A DNA stretch of 64,000 nucleotides from Acidobacteriota bacterium (GTDB lineage Bacteria > Acidobacteriota > Thermoanaerobaculia > Multivoradales > J023): NCBI GenBank assembly GCA_029263315.1, contig JAJCXR010000040.1, positions 124,001 through 188,000 on the forward strand, read 5' to 3'. Below are positions 62,678 through 64,000 of this stretch, one piece after another. The notes under the pieces are model-generated. The model searched no databases and had not been told where the DNA came from. It saw only the letters and a program-made list of their open reading frames with translations. A program made the translations under genes and the position numbers. Positions within the stretch are counted from its first letter, which is position 1; every line of letters begins with the position of its first letter.

Positions 62678-63631
62678 TCAGGGAAGCTTCTGCTGCTCAC
62701 TGAGCACTTGGCGAAAATAGTCGAGGGTTTTCCCGAGGCCCTCGTCGAGGGGAACCCGGGGCTCCCAGCCGAGATGTTTCTTGGCCTGGGTGATGTCCGG
62801 CTGCCGGGTCTTGGGGTCGTCCACCGGCAACGGTTTGTAGATGATCTCGCTCTGACTGTCGGTGAGCTTCAGAAGGTGCTTGGCGAATTGCAAGATGGTC
62901 ATCTCGTGGGGATTGCCGATGTTGGTGGGCTCCGCACGGTCGCTCATCAGCAGACGGTAGATGCCTTCGATCAGATCGTCGACGTAGCAAAAGGAACGGG
63001 TCTGGGAGCCGTCGCCAAAGACTGTCAGCGACTCATGGGTCAACACCTGCTGCGAGAAGGCGGGCACCACTCGGCCGTCGTTGGGCCGCATGCGAGGCCC
63101 GTAGGTATTGAAAATGCGTACGATGCGCGTTTCCAGGCCATGATAGCGGTGGTAGGCCATGACCATGGCCTCGGCGAAGCGTTTGGCTTCGTCGTAGACA
63201 CCCCGCGGCCCCACCGGATTGACGTTGCCCCAGTAGGTTTCCGGTTGCGGATGGATCAACGGATCGCCATAGACCTCGGAGGTGGAGGCCAGCAGGAAGC
63301 GCGCCTTCTTGACCTTGGTGAGGCCCAAGGCGTTGTGCGTCCCCAGGGAACCCACTTTGAGGGTTTGGATAGGGAGCTCTAAGTAGTCGATGGGGCTGGC
63401 CGGTGAGGCAAAATGTAGCACGTAGTCGACATCCTCCTCCACTTCGAAGGGGATGGTGACGTCGTGCTCGATGAAGCGAAAATCCTCCCGCTCCATCAAA
63501 TGCTCGATGTTGCGCCGGGCCCCGGTCAGGAAGTTGTCGATACAAATCACCCGATGGCCTTCGGCCAACAATCGCTCACAGAGGTGAGATCCCAAAAAGC
63601 CTGCCCCACCGGTCACCAGTGCTGTTGTCAT
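62678..63631 (-). CDS. UDP-glucuronate decarboxylase (UDP-xylose synthase type SDR)
   Basis: Extended short-chain dehydrogenase of 317 residues converting UDP-glucuronate to UDP-xylose. NAD-binding [10 protein letters not shown] near the N-terminus, [11 protein letters not shown] (UXS hallmark), catalytic STSEVYGDP and YDEAKR, and [10 protein letters not shown] are present; length matches UXS1 family. ATG 63631 overlaps the stop of the UDP-glucose dehydrogenase gene (ATGA), so product and substrate enzymes are coupled: UDP-glucose to UDP-glucuronate to UDP-xylose for surface polysaccharide or lipid decoration. Confidence 0.93.
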   Translation of the reverse strand: MTTALVTGGAGFLGSHLCERLLAEGHRVICIDNFLTGARRNIEHLMEREDFRFIEHDVTIPFEVEEDVDYVLHFASPASPIDYLELPIQTLKVGSLGTHNALGLTKVKKARFLLASTSEVYGDPLIHPQPETYWGNVNPVGPRGVYDEAKRFAEAMVMAYHRYHGLETRIVRIFNTYGPRMRPNDGRVVPAFSQQVLTHESLTVFGDGSQTRSFCYVDDLIEGIYRLLMSDRAEPTNIGNPHEMTILQFAKHLLKLTDSQSEIIYKPLPVDDPKTRQPDITQAKKHLGWEPRVPLDEGLGKTLDYFRQVLSEQQKLP

Positions 63632-64000
63632 TCTGCGTCTCCCGACCCATCCGTCAGTCGGTCGGCCGTGGTGGCGAATTGCTCGCCGACCTCCGGTCGC
63701 CCGATCGAAATATAGCGGAAGCCCTCTTCGACCATGCGAGAGGGCTCGTAGAGGTTGCGTAGATCCACGACCAGGGGCTGCGCCAGGAGACCCTTGAGCC
63801 GCTTCCATTCCAGGGCTCGAAACTCGTTCCATTCGGTGGCGATCACCAGCACATCCGCTCCGTCCGCTACGTCGTACGGATCGCGGCAATAGGTGAGCTG
63901 TGGATACTCCTTACGGCTTTCCTGCATGGCCTCCGGATCATAGGCCCGGATGATGGCGCCGTCGGCCAACAGACCGTCCACCACCGCCAGGGCCGGCGAC
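63628..64000 (-). CDS. ugd: UDP-glucose 6-dehydrogenase, C-terminal part (5' end outside window)
   Basis: The last 123 codons of a UDP-glucose/GDP-mannose dehydrogenase. The frame is open at the right edge, reading [20 protein letters not shown] then DPEAM, the start of the C-terminal UDP-binding domain (UDPG_MGDH_dh_C). [16 protein letters not shown] and [10 protein letters not shown] are family hallmarks. The N-terminal NAD domain and catalytic cysteine (about 320 residues) lie beyond 64000. The final '[10 protein letters not shown]' is typical for the end of bacterial Ugd. The stop overlaps the start of the decarboxylase gene. Confidence 0.92.
   Translation of the reverse strand, partial: SPALAVVDGLLADGAIIRAYDPEAMQESRKEYPQLTYCRDPYDVADGADVLVIATEWNEFRALEWKRLKGLLAQPLVVDLRNLYEPSRMVEEGFRYISIGRPEVGEQFATTADRLTDGSGDAE

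Overview
The window looks like a chromosomal segment of a GC-rich Gram-negative bacterium, most likely an acidobacterium. The clues are a protein with the acidobacterial VWFA-related domain (1759-3549), an S46 dipeptidyl peptidase, Reg_prop/Y_Y_Y hybrid kinases, a Ser/Thr kinase fused to TPRs, and many secreted beta-propeller proteins. No rRNA, tRNA, CRISPR array, insertion sequence or prophage was seen. The lineage call is an inference from gene families.

Layout. 1-8.8 kb: a secreted peptidase (cut by the left edge), a VWFA-domain protein, a Nudix hydrolase, a DUF4442 hot-dog protein behind a promoter with a palindromic operator, a covalent-flavin amine oxidase with a probably leaderless promoter, a secreted propeller protein and two small membrane proteins. 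9.2-14.9 kb: the giant NAD-dependent glutamate dehydrogenase and cysQ, converging on a hairpin. 14.9-19.4 kb: a poorly coding region with several possible minus-strand small ORFs around a membrane hybrid histidine kinase; two of them, one on each side of the kinase, look like paralogous micropeptides. 19.5-25.1 kb: aroC with a small overlapping gene, then a three-gene ABC-2 export operon with a permease-CPBP protease fusion. 25.3-33.7 kb: a LolA-like protein, a BNR/sortilin-like propeller protein and a second large hybrid kinase.

33.7-40.4 kb: a PlsC-like acyltransferase, then an OmpR-type regulator, its sensor kinase and a Ser/Thr kinase-TPR protein in a tight row; the first promoter carries PhoB-type 11-bp direct repeats, suggesting autoregulation. 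40.6-46 kb: a TonB-dependent receptor followed by FecR, a methyltransferase and a SnoaL-like protein. 46-52.3 kb: trpC-trpF-trpB-trpA, followed on the same strand by a nitrilase-superfamily amidohydrolase, an alpha/beta hydrolase and an RluA-type pseudouridine synthase; trpE, trpG and trpD are absent. 52.3-64 kb: a polytopic membrane glycosyltransferase-like protein, a sulfatase-fold lipoprotein lacking the formylglycine residue, a DUF3857 protein with a disabled transglutaminase domain and its TPR partner, a ClpX-like AAA+ protein, a TVP38/DedA membrane protein, YggX, and a UDP-xylose pathway pair (UDP-glucose dehydrogenase, cut by the right edge, and UDP-glucuronate decarboxylase).

The most promising candidate for something undescribed is 15.1-19.2 kb. 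There the hybrid kinase has a near-consensus promoter whose 18-bp spacer is filled by a perfect 17-bp palindrome, with short ORFs divergent from it and two related micropeptides flanking the gene. Secondary themes are short tandem repeats at three convergent gene junctions, several start codons placed where transcription itself should start, and a roughly 115-residue Thr/Ser-rich insertion in the activation segment of the Ser/Thr kinase.
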